From Truepera sp. (lineage in GTDB: Bacteria; Deinococcota; Deinococci; Deinococcales; Trueperaceae): 32,598 nucleotides of DNA. The stretch covers positions 1 through 32,598 of the forward strand of contig JAGXSJ010000047.1 of the NCBI GenBank assembly GCA_018333895.1, given 5' to 3'. Shown piece by piece: positions 8,498 to 18,320 of this stretch. Numbering within the stretch: position 1 is the first letter of the stretch; every line of letters starts with the position of its first letter. A model generated the notes under the pieces. That model did no database searches, was not told the origin of the DNA, and saw only the letters and a list, made by a program, of their open reading frames with translations. Made by a program: the position numbers and the translations under genes.

Positions 8498-9940
8498 CTA
8501 AAGCTCGGCATAGACACCTGTACCTGATAGCCGACGGAGTACAAGCTGCGCTGCCTGCTTGCCCGACAATAGCGCCAGCGGAATGCCGCCACCAGGGTGG
8601 ACAGTGCCTCCAGCCAGCGCCAGGTTGCGTAGGCCCGACAGGGTCTGCCTGGGTCGCAGCGTAGTTATGAGGCTGTGCGGAGCGCTGCCGTAGATACTGC
8701 CGCGATATCCGAGCCTAGCCAGGTCTTGGGGGGTGCGGTAGATGCGAAAACAGTGGCGCTCACGCACATCCAGGCCGCGCTGAGCCAGCACCCGCTCGAG
8801 GTGTTCAGCATAGGCCAAACCAGTAGCAGACCAGTCATCACCCGGTCTCAGGGCCGGGGCATTAGCCATCACAAACCAGTTCTCGCAGCCTGCCGGAGCC
8901 TGCTCGGGATCGCTTTTGCAGCTCAGCGACAGGTAGAGGGTGGGGTCCTGGGGCGGCTGGCCGCGTGCGATAGCGGCAAACTCGGCGGGGTAGTCGGCAG
9001 TGAAGCTGATGGTGTGGTGCGCTAGCTGTGGGGTCTCCCCTGCTACCCCAAGGAGGAGCACGAACCCCGACAGCGACGGCTCGCGGCTAGCCAGCGGGGT
9101 GGCTCGGCCTAGCAGCTCGTGGGTGCGAACGATGTCAAGTGCCGAGATCACCGCCTCGGCACGATAGCTGCCTTGGTCAGTTACCACCTCGCTGACACGG
9201 TCCCACTGGACCACCAGACGCTCCACCGTCACGCCGGTACGAATCATGACCCCCAAGCGCCGGGCCAGCGCCTCGAGCGCTCGCACCACCCCTTTGACGC
9301 CGCCCTGGGGGTAGTAGACACCTAGCCCTAGCTCAACCCAGGCCACATTGTGGAGGATGGCCGGAGCGCGATAGGGGTTGGCACCGAGGTAGGTAGCAAA
9401 GCGCAAGAAGAACTGGCTCAGCTCGGGGCCGGGGTTAAAGCGAGCCAGGAGCTGCGGCAGGGTACGGGTTGGGTGGGCCTTGAGGCCGTACCGGAGAGCG
9501 TAGCAAAGTAGCGCCAGCGGCCCTGGCGCAGCTCCTAACACAAAAGTCGGCGCGGCGTCTTCATAGAGGCGGCGGGCCTCTTCAAGTAGGTCGCGGTAGG
9601 CCTTAGCGTCACGTTCGGCTAGCTGAGCGGTGGTTTTACCGACATCGCGATAAACATCCCACACAAAGCCGGAGGGGAACAGGTAGCGGCACAGCGGCGC
9701 AAGCGGGGTAAGGCTAACGGGCAGATCCTCTCCCGCCGCCATGAAGATGTCGCTCAGTACCTGCGGAAGTGTGAACACGCTAGGACCAGTATCGAAGCAG
9801 AAACCGTCCTGTACAACCTCCCCAGCCTTGCCGCCGATCTGTGGGAGCTGCTCGATAAGCGTGACTTCTACCCCCGCTAGCGCCAGCTGGATGGCCGCCG
9901 AAAGACCCGCAAAACCGCCTCCCAGCACCAGCGCGGTCAT
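8498..9940 (-). CDS. CrtI/CrtD-family carotenoid desaturase (FAD-dependent oxidoreductase)
   Basis: 'ALVLGGGFAGLSAAIQLALAGVEVTLIEQLPQIGGKAGEVVQDGFCFDTGPSVFTLP' FAD-binding N-terminus; C-terminal 'GSAPHSLITTLRPRQTLSGLRNLALAGGTVHPGGGIPLALLSGKQAA'. Which desaturation it catalyses cannot be told from sequence alone. Confidence 0.85.
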   Translation of the reverse strand: MTALVLGGGFAGLSAAIQLALAGVEVTLIEQLPQIGGKAGEVVQDGFCFDTGPSVFTLPQVLSDIFMAAGEDLPVSLTPLAPLCRYLFPSGFVWDVYRDVGKTTAQLAERDAKAYRDLLEEARRLYEDAAPTFVLGAAPGPLALLCYALRYGLKAHPTRTLPQLLARFNPGPELSQFFLRFATYLGANPYRAPAILHNVAWVELGLGVYYPQGGVKGVVRALEALARRLGVMIRTGVTVERLVVQWDRVSEVVTDQGSYRAEAVISALDIVRTHELLGRATPLASREPSLSGFVLLLGVAGETPQLAHHTISFTADYPAEFAAIARGQPPQDPTLYLSLSCKSDPEQAPAGCENWFVMANAPALRPGDDWSATGLAYAEHLERVLAQRGLDVRERHCFRIYRTPQDLARLGYRGSIYGSAPHSLITTLRPRQTLSGLRNLALAGGTVHPGGGIPLALLSGKQAAQLVLRRLSGTGVYAEL

Positions 9941-11034
9941 GTTCCTCCCCTGTATGCCCGTCCCTTCCAGATGTAGCCGCTGCCCTGCCTCAAGGCGCGG
10001 ACGACGATGCGCCACAGCGGCCAGGCCAGCAGCGGCTGTAACAGCGCCTCCCACGGCTCGCGCTGGGTCTTGAGGGCCACTAAAGCACGCTGCGACAGGC
10101 CCAGGGCAGCAACCCACAACCAGGTGGGGTCTAGCAAAGCGAGTGGCCAGGCCGCGGTATAGGCCAGGGTATTGAGCCCGGTGGAGAGAAGTAGCAACAG
10201 GCGGCTGCTGCCATGCGCCGCCAGGATGTTCTTGCTGAACCCCGCGATCACTTCGGCATCGCTGCGGTACATGCGGGCGCTGATTAGTTGCCCGCCGATG
10301 GCCAGCGCCACCTTAAGCCCTAGCGCTTTAGCCCGCTGACCCATCCGCACATCCTCAAGCACCTGTGACTTAACCGCCGTGTGTCCACCTACACGCTGAT
10401 AAGCTGGGCTTGTCCAGAGCATGAGCTGACCGTTGCCTGCTGAAAACCCTCCAATGGGAAGGTACTTGACCCCCAGGTACGGCAGCCAGCTCAAGAGAAT
10501 CAGGTCGATGACCGGCACCGCCAGACGCTCGGCCAACGTACCGGTGAGCTGGCGCGGCCAGACGCTGACGAAGTCGGCACGCTCACGGGCCTGGAAAGCC
10601 AGCAGTGCCTGCAAGGCGCCAGGCTCCCAGAGGACATCTGCATCGGTGAAAATTAAGACCTGGCCACTGGCGGCTTGGGCCAGCTGCTGACAGGCCCAGT
10701 TCTTGCCGCTCCAACCGCTCGGCAGGGCTTGGCCCCGAAGCAGCTTCAACCGCGACTCAGTCTTAGCCAGTTCAGCTATCAGCTCGGCGGTACCATCGGT
10801 CGAATAGTCATCGAGCACCACCACTTCATGAGCTGGCTGAGCCAGCAGCCGTGGCAGCGTTGCGGGCAGGTTGTGCACCTCATTGCGGGCCGGAACAAGT
10901 ATCGATACCTTCGGCAAGTTCGGGGGTAACGCCCCGGATGCTAAACGGAGCACCGGGAAGGCCAGCAGATTACTAAGCAAGGTCAAGAGCTGCACAGCCA
11001 AAAAGCCGAGCGCCAGCCCCATCAGCGCGTCCAT
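9937..11034 (-). CDS. Glycosyltransferase family 2, CruG-like carotenoid glycosyltransferase
   Basis: GT2 motifs 'VSILVPARNEVHNLPATLPRLL', 'VVLDDYSTDGTAELI', 'FTDADVLWEPGAL'; position next to cruF; ATGA overlap with the next gene. Confidence 0.85.
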   Translation of the reverse strand: MDALMGLALGFLAVQLLTLLSNLLAFPVLRLASGALPPNLPKVSILVPARNEVHNLPATLPRLLAQPAHEVVVLDDYSTDGTAELIAELAKTESRLKLLRGQALPSGWSGKNWACQQLAQAASGQVLIFTDADVLWEPGALQALLAFQARERADFVSVWPRQLTGTLAERLAVPVIDLILLSWLPYLGVKYLPIGGFSAGNGQLMLWTSPAYQRVGGHTAVKSQVLEDVRMGQRAKALGLKVALAIGGQLISARMYRSDAEVIAGFSKNILAAHGSSRLLLLLSTGLNTLAYTAAWPLALLDPTWLWVAALGLSQRALVALKTQREPWEALLQPLLAWPLWRIVVRALRQGSGYIWKGRAYRGGT

Positions 11035-11729
11035 AGCCGCTCCACCCAGGCCATCTTGTTATGCGTGCTCCGCGCTCCGCCAAGCAACCTGTCACAGCCT
11101 GGCGGCGGCTGTTCGGGATCTCCCTTAAGCCGCGCTTCCAGATCGGCTAGGAGCGTGTTTAGGGTTTCGCTTAACCTTAGCGTTGACGCTTCGCGGTCCC
11201 CAGCCAACAACAACGGCTCGCCTAAGCGCAACAACGCTTCGGGGTGCTCGGCGCCGCGCATCAGCACACGGATGGCGAGCGGCACGATAGGGGCTTTAGC
11301 GCGTTCGGCCAGGAAGACTGCGCCAGGCTGGAGATTCTCGACCCACCCGGCGGGTCTGAGCGCCGCTTCGGGAAAGATCAGCACCACCTCGCCACCAACC
11401 AACCGACGCAGTGCCAGGCGAACTTCGGTATGAGCGATAGCGCCCAAGTGCCGGAAAAAGCGGAAGCGTTTAAGCTGCTCTCGGTCCATCATCACCGTCA
11501 GCTTGCGCCCCAAACATTGCAGCAAGAGCCAGACTAGATAGCCGTCCCACCAGCTATGGTGATTGGCCACTAGCACTACCCCTCCCGGAGGGAGCTGAGC
11601 GGGCTGTGCTAGGTAGACGGCGTGGAGCTTAGTGGCCAGCGAGCGGCGGATCAGCCACGGTAGCGTCCTAGCGATAGCGGCTTCTACTTCACGCGCCAGC
11701 AGGGTGCGCAGATGCTTGGCATAGCTCAT
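11022..11729 (-). CDS. Lysophospholipid/1-acyl-glycerol-3-phosphate acyltransferase-like protein (candidate carotenoid-glycoside acyltransferase)
   Basis: 'LVANHHSWWDG' HX4D motif and 'VLIFPEAALRP' motif; embedded in the carotenoid operon. Confidence 0.82.
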   Translation of the reverse strand: MSYAKHLRTLLAREVEAAIARTLPWLIRRSLATKLHAVYLAQPAQLPPGGVVLVANHHSWWDGYLVWLLLQCLGRKLTVMMDREQLKRFRFFRHLGAIAHTEVRLALRRLVGGEVVLIFPEAALRPAGWVENLQPGAVFLAERAKAPIVPLAIRVLMRGAEHPEALLRLGEPLLLAGDREASTLRLSETLNTLLADLEARLKGDPEQPPPGCDRLLGGARSTHNKMAWVERLWTR

Positions 11730-12487
11730 GAGGCACGGCCCAGCCTCTTAGCTCGCCACTGGCCTAGCAGCGGCAGCAAAAACAGGCCCATTGCCAGCAG
11801 CGTAACCACGGCTGCTCCGACCAATCCGAAAAATACCAGCCCCAGGGTCATGAAAAACGCCTGTGCCAGGTAGACCAGTTGCAACTCGGGTGCGGCGTCG
11901 CGCTTAAGGCGCGGCTCGAGCCTCATCAGCAGCGCCGAGAGCAGCCAGCCCGAGAGGTACCAGCCCAGAAAGTTGCTCAGGGGGACGCCATAGTACCATC
12001 CACCGGCCTCAAAGACCCAGAAGCCCTTGGCCACCATCAAGGGGTCGAGGCCCAAGTCCCAGGCTACCAAGGCCAGCGGTGCCAACCACAGGCGATGGGC
12101 GGCACCGACAACCGACAGGGCTACCATGGTCAGGGCCCACCAACCGAGCGGCACCAACAGCGGCACCCCGAATAGGCTCGGGCCGGGCGCAGTGTACTGG
12201 AAGGCGCCAAACGGTAGGCCAGTGGTAAACCCCACCCACTCGATCGTTACGCCAAAGGTCAGGGCGGCAGCAAATAGCCCGAGCACCCGTAGACCGTAGC
12301 GCTCGAGCGCATAGCCCAAAACCCCGAGTGCCAACAGGCTGGTGCTGAGGTAGGCCAGCAGCGGAAACTGCTCCGGGATGAGCGGAGCCGGGACCATGCT
12401 AACAGCCCATAACACCAGCACCCCACGCCACCAGGGGCGGAGCAGCAAGGTGGGCGATCTAAGCGACTCAAAGAAGAAAGGTGTCAC
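11726..12487 (-). CDS. cruF: Carotenoid 1,2-hydratase, CruF family
   Basis: Polytopic membrane protein with 'TIEWVGFTTGLPFGAFQYT' and 'WDLGLDPLMVAKGFWVFEAGGWYYGVPLSNFLGWYLSG', characteristic of CruF-type proteins; carotenoid context. GTG start. Confidence 0.85.
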   Translation of the reverse strand: MTPFFFESLRSPTLLLRPWWRGVLVLWAVSMVPAPLIPEQFPLLAYLSTSLLALGVLGYALERYGLRVLGLFAAALTFGVTIEWVGFTTGLPFGAFQYTAPGPSLFGVPLLVPLGWWALTMVALSVVGAAHRLWLAPLALVAWDLGLDPLMVAKGFWVFEAGGWYYGVPLSNFLGWYLSGWLLSALLMRLEPRLKRDAAPELQLVYLAQAFFMTLGLVFFGLVGAAVVTLLAMGLFLLPLLGQWRAKRLGRAS

Positions 12488-12488
12488 G

Positions 12489-14024
12489 CTAAGCCCGTTT
12501 TCCTAGCGCCTTTAGCACCACCCGCGCCGCGTTGCGGCCCGAGGCGCCCATAATGCCGCCACCCGGATGGGTGCTGGCACCGGTGAGGTAGAGCCCTTTA
12601 AGGTGGGTCTTATATTCTGCCGCCCCTAAAAAGGGGCGCAGTGCAAACATCTGATCGAGACTCATCTCCAGGTGCATCACATTGCCGCGATAGAGGCCAA
12701 GCTCGCGCTCGAGCCATAAGGGGTGCTGAAAGAGCGAGCCGACGATCTTCTCCTTAGTGCCGGGGGCATAGGCCTCAAAAGCCTCGAGGATTGAGGCCTC
12801 GACCGTCGGAGCGATATCATCCCAGGACTTAGCGCCTGCTAGCTCATAAGGAAAGTACTGCGCCCACAGCCAGAGCACCTCGCCGCCAGGCGGGGCCAGC
12901 GTGTCATCGACCGCACTAAAACTCATCGCCACAATCGCCGGGTCACGGCTCGGTTCACCCCGGAGGTAGTCGCCATAGGCGGCATTAATCTGGGCCCGGT
13001 CGCGGCAGATCAACTGCAAGGCGCGCCGCGCCTCATCGCCGGGATGGGCAGCGTAACGGATCTTGTCGCTTAAGGCCAGGCGGATGATAGCCCCAAAGCC
13101 GTTGCCAACTCGCATATTGACCGCACCGGGCGGGCGCTCTTCGGGTGCCAGTAGCTTGGTAAACGTCTCCACGGCATGGCTGCCAGCTAGCACCGCCTTG
13201 GCGGTGTAGGTCTGTCCGGCCACAACCACACCGGTAGCGCGATTAGCCTCGACCAGAATGCGCTCGACCGGCGCGCTAGTAAAGACCTTGCCGCTGTGGG
13301 CTGTAATATGCTTGGCCAGGGCCTGGGTGAGTTGCCCTGAGCCGCCGCGTGGCCGCGCCATGCCACCCTGATGGTAGAGCGGGTGCCAGAGCAAGAACGG
13401 AGCGCTGAGCGGCTCGCTAGGCGGCGGTCCGGACTGCGCCGCCATCCAGACTAGCGGCGCCTTGACCTTCTCCTCCTTAAAGTAGTGGTCCACCACCTCG
13501 CCGTAAGGCTTTAGTATCATTGGCAGGGCGCGTTGCCAGTCCTTGCGAAAGGCCTGGCCAAAGACCAGCTTTCGCCCCAGATTGAGCGGGCTGGGGCTAG
13601 TTAAAAATAGTTCCTTAACCGCGTTGGCAAAGGGCCGCCAGTAATTAAGGAAGCGCCGGTAGGCCTCGCCCTCGCCAGGGAACTTGGTTTCTAGCGCCTG
13701 AGCGGTCTGCTCCTCACTGCGGTAGATGAACACCGCATCGCCGTCGGGGTAGGGTGCAAAAAAGAGCGGATCGATATCGATATACTCCAGGCCGAACCGT
13801 GCCAGCCCTAACTCCTCGACGATCGGTGTCAGGCGGATCAGGATATGGGCGCTGCCACCTAGATCGAAGCGGTAGCCAGGCACCAACTCCTTAGTGGAGA
13901 CCGCCCCGCCAACCATGTCGCGGCGCTCAAAGACCGCCACCTTATGGCCTGCCTGGGCCAGGTAGGCGCTACTGATCAGGGCGTTATGCCCGGCGCCGAT
14001 GGTGATCACGTCGTAGTCCGGCAT
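12489..14024 (-). CDS. crtO: CrtO-type carotenoid ketolase / phytoene desaturase-family oxidoreductase
   Basis: '[72 protein letters not shown]' closely resembles the recalled Deinococcus CrtO N-terminus; C-terminal '[21 protein letters not shown]'. Confidence 0.82.
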   Translation of the reverse strand: MPDYDVITIGAGHNALISSAYLAQAGHKVAVFERRDMVGGAVSTKELVPGYRFDLGGSAHILIRLTPIVEELGLARFGLEYIDIDPLFFAPYPDGDAVFIYRSEEQTAQALETKFPGEGEAYRRFLNYWRPFANAVKELFLTSPSPLNLGRKLVFGQAFRKDWQRALPMILKPYGEVVDHYFKEEKVKAPLVWMAAQSGPPPSEPLSAPFLLWHPLYHQGGMARPRGGSGQLTQALAKHITAHSGKVFTSAPVERILVEANRATGVVVAGQTYTAKAVLAGSHAVETFTKLLAPEERPPGAVNMRVGNGFGAIIRLALSDKIRYAAHPGDEARRALQLICRDRAQINAAYGDYLRGEPSRDPAIVAMSFSAVDDTLAPPGGEVLWLWAQYFPYELAGAKSWDDIAPTVEASILEAFEAYAPGTKEKIVGSLFQHPLWLERELGLYRGNVMHLEMSLDQMFALRPFLGAAEYKTHLKGLYLTGASTHPGGGIMGASGRNAARVVLKALGKRA

Positions 14025-14034
14025 ACCGAATAGC

Positions 14035-14919
14035 TTACGCCAGGCTTTGGCTGAGCACGCCAAAGATGGCTCGTGGGATCAGGGCTAGGCGCTCGAGCGG
14101 CCTTAAGTGCGCACGGCGGGTCAGGTTGTCGTAACCGTTCTGCCGCAGTTTATGCAGAATCTCCTCGTAGTTCAAAGCTGCTAACGCCACTGCGCTAGCG
14201 GCCGGCCCGCGCAACTTGGGGATGCCGCGCCAACCCTGCCGGTAGAGCTGACGGCAGAGCTCCGCTAGCTCTTCCAGGAGTGCGCGGTAGCTATCGGTCA
14301 CGCGGCCTTCGCGCAGCATCTCGACAGTTACGCCGTGCCGCTCTAAGAGTGTCTTAGGCAAGTAGCAGCGGCCCCGTGCCAGATCCTCACCGACATCGCG
14401 CAAGATGTTGGTCAGCTGCATGGCTTGCCCCAAGGCTAAGGCGTCTTGCAGCGTCGCCTCGCCGCCGCGATAGCCGGCGATCGGCGCCACCATCAAGCCC
14501 ACCACCCCGGCTACCCGGCGGCAGTAGAGCAGCAACGCATCGAGCTCTTCAAACGGTTGCGGGTCAAGGTCGGAGCGAAAACCCAGATAAAGCTCGGCAA
14601 AGGCCTCTTTAGGCACATCATAACGCTTAAGCACCCAAGCCAGGGCCAGCTCGAGCGGCTCATCCGGGCAGTGCTCGCCGGCATAGACACGCTCAACCCC
14701 CCGCCACCAGCGCGCTAACCGCTCTCGCCCCGCGGTCGCCGACGCAGCCTCATCCACGGCGTCATCACCGCTGCGGCAGACGGCATAGACCACACGCACC
14801 GCCTGGCGCTGCCGGTTCGGAAACAGGCGTGAGCCAAGGTAAAAGGTGCTGGAGTGCCGCCGGGTCAGCTCATCGCAATAGCGCAGAGCTTGCTTAAGCG
14901 CAATGTCGCTGCCTCGCAC
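14035..14919 (-). CDS. crtB: Phytoene synthase
   Basis: '[38 protein letters not shown]' and '[24 protein letters not shown]' squalene/phytoene synthase signatures; GTG start. Confidence 0.95.
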   Translation of the reverse strand: MRGSDIALKQALRYCDELTRRHSSTFYLGSRLFPNRQRQAVRVVYAVCRSGDDAVDEAASATAGRERLARWWRGVERVYAGEHCPDEPLELALAWVLKRYDVPKEAFAELYLGFRSDLDPQPFEELDALLLYCRRVAGVVGLMVAPIAGYRGGEATLQDALALGQAMQLTNILRDVGEDLARGRCYLPKTLLERHGVTVEMLREGRVTDSYRALLEELAELCRQLYRQGWRGIPKLRGPAASAVALAALNYEEILHKLRQNGYDNLTRRAHLRPLERLALIPRAIFGVLSQSLA

Positions 14920-14926
14920 AGCCGTA

Positions 14927-14932
14927 AGTTTA
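14927..14932 (-). promoter_or_regulatory. -10 box TAAACT, 7 nt before GTG of crtB
   Basis: TAAACT-tacggct-GTG on the minus strand. Confidence 0.65.
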
Positions 14933-15009
14933 CGGGAGGCTGCTCACAAGCAAAATTAACGCTCGCCACAATCGAAAGCTGTTAGCTAGTGGCTGCTGGG
15001 GCAATTATC

Positions 15010-15085
15010 AGGAAGTGGGAAGTGGGATGCAGGAAGTGGGATGTAGGAAGTAGCAAAACCCCTACTCCCCACCACCCACTACCCG
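15010..15085. repeat. Imperfect AGGAAGTGGGATG tandem repeats followed by their C-rich complement (strand-asymmetric inverted structure)
   Basis: caggaagtgggaagtgggatgcaggaagtgggatgtaggaagtag, then caaaa, then cccctactccccaccacccactacccg. Confidence 0.85.
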
Positions 15086-16309
15086 CTACTCTATCTGACC
15101 AAAGCGCTCTTGCACGTAAGCTTCCAGGAGCCGGTTGAACTCCTGGGCGATAGCCGGGCCTTGCAGCGTGGTAAAGAGCTTACCGTCGCGGTAGACCGGG
15201 GCACGCGGGTCCTCGCCGGTGCCAGGGAGCGAGATACCGATATCGGCGTGTTTAGATTCGCCTGGTCCGTTGACCACACAGCCCATCACCGCTACCTTAA
15301 GCGTCTCAATACCGGGGTAGAGGCCGCGCCAGACCGGCAGCTGGGCCTTAAGGTAGGCCTGAATATCGCGGGCCATCTCCTGAAACAGCGTACTGGTGGT
15401 ACGGCCACAGCCAGGGCAGGCGGTCACGCTGGGGGCAAACTGGCGCAAGGCTAGCGCCTGCAACACCTCCTGAGCCACCTCAACCTCTTTAGTGCGCGAG
15501 GCACCCGGCTCAGGCGTGAGCGAGACGCGGATGGTGTCGCCGATCCCTTCGGCCAGCAGGACCGACAGCGCGGCAGCGCTAGCGGTAATCCCCCTGACCC
15601 CCATACCGGCCTCGGTGAGGCCAAGGTGTAGCGGATAGTCGCAGCGCGCGGCCAACCGGCGGTATACCTCCCACAGGTCGCGCACCACGCTGACCTTGGT
15701 GCTAATCACGATCTGGTCGTGGGCTAGCCCGTAGGACTCAGCCAACTCGGCCGATCTAAGCGCCGATTCGATCATGGCCTGGATGGTGACCTCGCCCGCT
15801 GTTAAGGGCTGAGCTAGCTTGGCGTTGTCGTCCATTAAGCGGGTCAGTAGCTGCTGATCGAGCGAGCCCCAGTTGACGCCGATCCGCACCGGGCGATCAA
15901 ACTCCAGCGCCACCTCGATCATGGTCTTAAAGTTAGCGTCGTGATACCTCCCCGCACCCACATTGCCAGGGTTGATGCGGTACTTAGCCAGCGCCGCGGC
16001 AGCAGCGGGAAACTCGCGCAGCAGAATATGGCCGTTATAGTGAAAGTCGCCCACAATCGGCACGTGCAGCCAACCCAGGTCATCAAGGCGGCGGCGGATC
16101 TCCGGCACCGCCTTAGCCGCCTCGCGATTATTGACGGTGATGCGGACGATCTCGCTCCCGGCCTGCGCCAGCTCCGCCACCTGCTGCGTGGTCGCGGCCA
16201 CATCAGCGGTATCGGTGTTAGTCATCGATTGCACCACGATGGGGTAGTCCGAGCCGACCGGCACCCCCCCTACCCAGACGGTCACAGTCTTGCGGCGGAC
16301 GATCTCCAT
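15086..16309 (-). CDS. ispG: 4-hydroxy-3-methylbut-2-enyl diphosphate synthase (MEP pathway)
   Basis: '[34 protein letters not shown]', 'RINPGNVG', '[10 protein letters not shown]', '[25 protein letters not shown]'. Confidence 0.97.
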   Translation of the reverse strand: MEIVRRKTVTVWVGGVPVGSDYPIVVQSMTNTDTADVAATTQQVAELAQAGSEIVRITVNNREAAKAVPEIRRRLDDLGWLHVPIVGDFHYNGHILLREFPAAAAALAKYRINPGNVGAGRYHDANFKTMIEVALEFDRPVRIGVNWGSLDQQLLTRLMDDNAKLAQPLTAGEVTIQAMIESALRSAELAESYGLAHDQIVISTKVSVVRDLWEVYRRLAARCDYPLHLGLTEAGMGVRGITASAAALSVLLAEGIGDTIRVSLTPEPGASRTKEVEVAQEVLQALALRQFAPSVTACPGCGRTTSTLFQEMARDIQAYLKAQLPVWRGLYPGIETLKVAVMGCVVNGPGESKHADIGISLPGTGEDPRAPVYRDGKLFTTLQGPAIAQEFNRLLEAYVQERFGQIE

Positions 16310-16315
16310 GGCACC

Positions 16316-16321
16316 AGTCTA
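16316..16321 (-). promoter_or_regulatory. -10 box TAGACT, 6 nt before ATG of ispG
   Basis: TAGACT-ggtgcc-ATG on the minus strand. Confidence 0.65.
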
Positions 16322-16359
16322 ACCAATGCGTGTCAGCCAGATAGCAGCCGGCGCACCGG

Positions 16360-17130
16360 TTAGTCGCGCTCACCGATGAGCCGCAGCACCTCGGGTAAAA
16401 GCGCCTTGGTAGTCGCTAACCCCTCTTGAGCGTAGACGGTCTCGTTGCCGGCCCAGTCGCCGAAATAGCCGCCCGCCTCGCGCATGATGACCGGAAACGG
16501 CCCACAGTCCCAGGGGTTCATGACCGGGTCGAGCATCAGCTCGAGCCTACCGGTAGCGACCAGCAGGTAGCCGTAAGCATCCGACCAGCCGCGCCGGTCG
16601 TAGCAGGCCGCCTGCAAGCGGGCAAAGGCCGCCGCGCGGCCATGGCGAGCAAAGCTCGCTATATCGGTAAAGGAGAGCGTAGCGGCGGCTAACGTGTCAA
16701 TCGGCGATACTTTAGCCGCTCGCCCGTTCCAGTAGCACCCCTGGCCGGAGGCGGCGCACAGCATCTCGTCAAGGGCCGGGAAGTAGGCCGCTCCCACCTC
16801 GATCCGCCCTGCGATCTCCAGACCGATCAAGACCGCATAGAGCGGCACCCCACGGGCAAAGGCCTTGGTACCGTCGATGGGGTCGATCAGCCAGCGGTGG
16901 CTGTCGCCCTTAAGCTCGCCGTACTCCTCGCCGACGATGGTGTGGTGCGGGTAGCGTGCCACAATGCGTTGGCGGATTAGCTCCTCGGCCTGGCGGTCGG
17001 CAGCGGTCACCGGGGTGTCGTCGTCCTTAGCGGCCACCGCAAAGCCGGTCTGGTAGTGACCGAGCGTCAGGCGACCGGCCAGGTAAGCGGTCTCGGTGGC
17101 GAAGTCGAGGTAGTCACGGAGCGGCGGCAT
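16360..17130 (-). CDS. Inositol monophosphatase family protein (possibly histidinol-phosphatase-type)
   Basis: 'VGEEYGE', 'WLIDPIDGTKAFARGVPLYAVLIGL' and 'NPWDCGPFPVIMREAGGYFGDW' IMPase motifs. Confidence 0.92.
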   Translation of the reverse strand: MPPLRDYLDFATETAYLAGRLTLGHYQTGFAVAAKDDDTPVTAADRQAEELIRQRIVARYPHHTIVGEEYGELKGDSHRWLIDPIDGTKAFARGVPLYAVLIGLEIAGRIEVGAAYFPALDEMLCAASGQGCYWNGRAAKVSPIDTLAAATLSFTDIASFARHGRAAAFARLQAACYDRRGWSDAYGYLLVATGRLELMLDPVMNPWDCGPFPVIMREAGGYFGDWAGNETVYAQEGLATTKALLPEVLRLIGERD

Positions 17131-17136
17131 GGCCCA

Positions 17137-17142
17137 AGCATA
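17137..17142 (-). promoter_or_regulatory. -10 box TATGCT, 6 nt before ATG of IMPase-family gene
   Basis: TATGCT-tgggcc-ATG on the minus strand. Confidence 0.5.
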
Positions 17143-17173
17143 CGCCGGACCGCGCCCGATGCTAGCATCAGCC

Positions 17174-18319
17174 ATGATCGTCACCCGTGAGATGCTCGAA
17201 GGGCGTGAAGCAGCCACGCTGGCGCCCTACGCATGCTGGGCCGCCCGCAGCCGGGGCCGGCTCTACCCCGAAGCCGAGTCGCTGCACCGCACCTGCTTCC
17301 AAAAAGACCGCGACCGCGTCATTCACACCACCGCTTTCAGGCGGCTGGAGTACAAGACCCAGGTGTTCGTCAACTACCAGGGCGACTACTACCGCACCCG
17401 GCTGACCCACACCCTGGAGGTAGTACAGGTCGGCAAGTCGATCGCCCGCGCCTTAGGGCTTAACGAAGACCTTACCGAGACCATTGCCCTGGCTCACGAC
17501 TTAGGGCATCCGCCGTTCGGCCACGCCGGCGAGCACACCCTCAACCGCTTAGCCGAGGCAGCCGGAGGGTTCGACCACAACCGGCAGTCGCTGCGGGTAG
17601 TCACCAAGCTCGAGCGGCGCTACCCGGAGTTCCCAGGGCTCAACCTGACCCATGAGACGCTCGAGGGGATCGCCAAGCATGAGACCGATTACGACGTGCC
17701 CAACACCGGCTGGGAACCAGGGCGGCCCAGCCTGGAGGCCCAGGTAGTCAATGTCGCCGACGAGTTTGCCTACAGCGCCCACGACCTCGACGACGGCTTG
17801 CGCAGCGGACACTTAACCCCTCAGCAGATCGTCGCCGTGCCATTGCTGAGTAGGCTCCTGGAGCAGCTAGCGATCGACCCCCACCGATTTACCGATCAGC
17901 ATCGTTACCTGCTGATCCGCAAGCTACTCGGCGAGATCATTACCGACTGCATCCACAACAGCGGTGCTGCGCTTACGGCAGCTGGGATAGCGACCTTGCA
18001 CGACGTGCGAGAGCACCCGCGGACGCTAGTCGGCTCCTCGGCGGCCATGGCGGCACAGCTACGAGAGCTTAAGGATTTTTTGTACCAGAACCTCTACTGC
18101 CACTACCGGCTGATCCGCATGACCCGCAAGGCCGACCATCTCCTGGAGCGGCTGTTTGAGGCCTACCTGGCTAGCCCTGAGATGCTCCCCGGCGAGATTC
18201 GGGCCAACGCCGAGGAGCGCGGGCTGAGGCGGGCAGTCATCGACTATCTAGCTGGGATGACCGACCGCTACGCGGGCGACGAGTACCGCCGCCTCTTCGA
18301 TCCACACACCCTGACCTGA
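17174..18319 (+). CDS. dgt: Deoxyguanosinetriphosphate triphosphohydrolase-like protein (HD domain)
   Basis: 'DRDRVIHTTAFRRLEYKTQVF', 'RTRLTHTLEVVQVGKSIARALGLNEDLTETIALAHDLGHPPFGHAGEHTLN', 'HNRQSLRVVTKLERRYPEFPGLNLT'. Confidence 0.95.
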   Translation: MIVTREMLEGREAATLAPYACWAARSRGRLYPEAESLHRTCFQKDRDRVIHTTAFRRLEYKTQVFVNYQGDYYRTRLTHTLEVVQVGKSIARALGLNEDLTETIALAHDLGHPPFGHAGEHTLNRLAEAAGGFDHNRQSLRVVTKLERRYPEFPGLNLTHETLEGIAKHETDYDVPNTGWEPGRPSLEAQVVNVADEFAYSAHDLDDGLRSGHLTPQQIVAVPLLSRLLEQLAIDPHRFTDQHRYLLIRKLLGEIITDCIHNSGAALTAAGIATLHDVREHPRTLVGSSAAMAAQLRELKDFLYQNLYCHYRLIRMTRKADHLLERLFEAYLASPEMLPGEIRANAEERGLRRAVIDYLAGMTDRYAGDEYRRLFDPHTLT

Positions 18320-18320
18320 T

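Noticed and set aside
15010-15085. CRISPR-like array
   Set aside because: Units are about 9-14 nt, contiguous and without unique spacers; it is a purine-rich tandem/inverted repeat.
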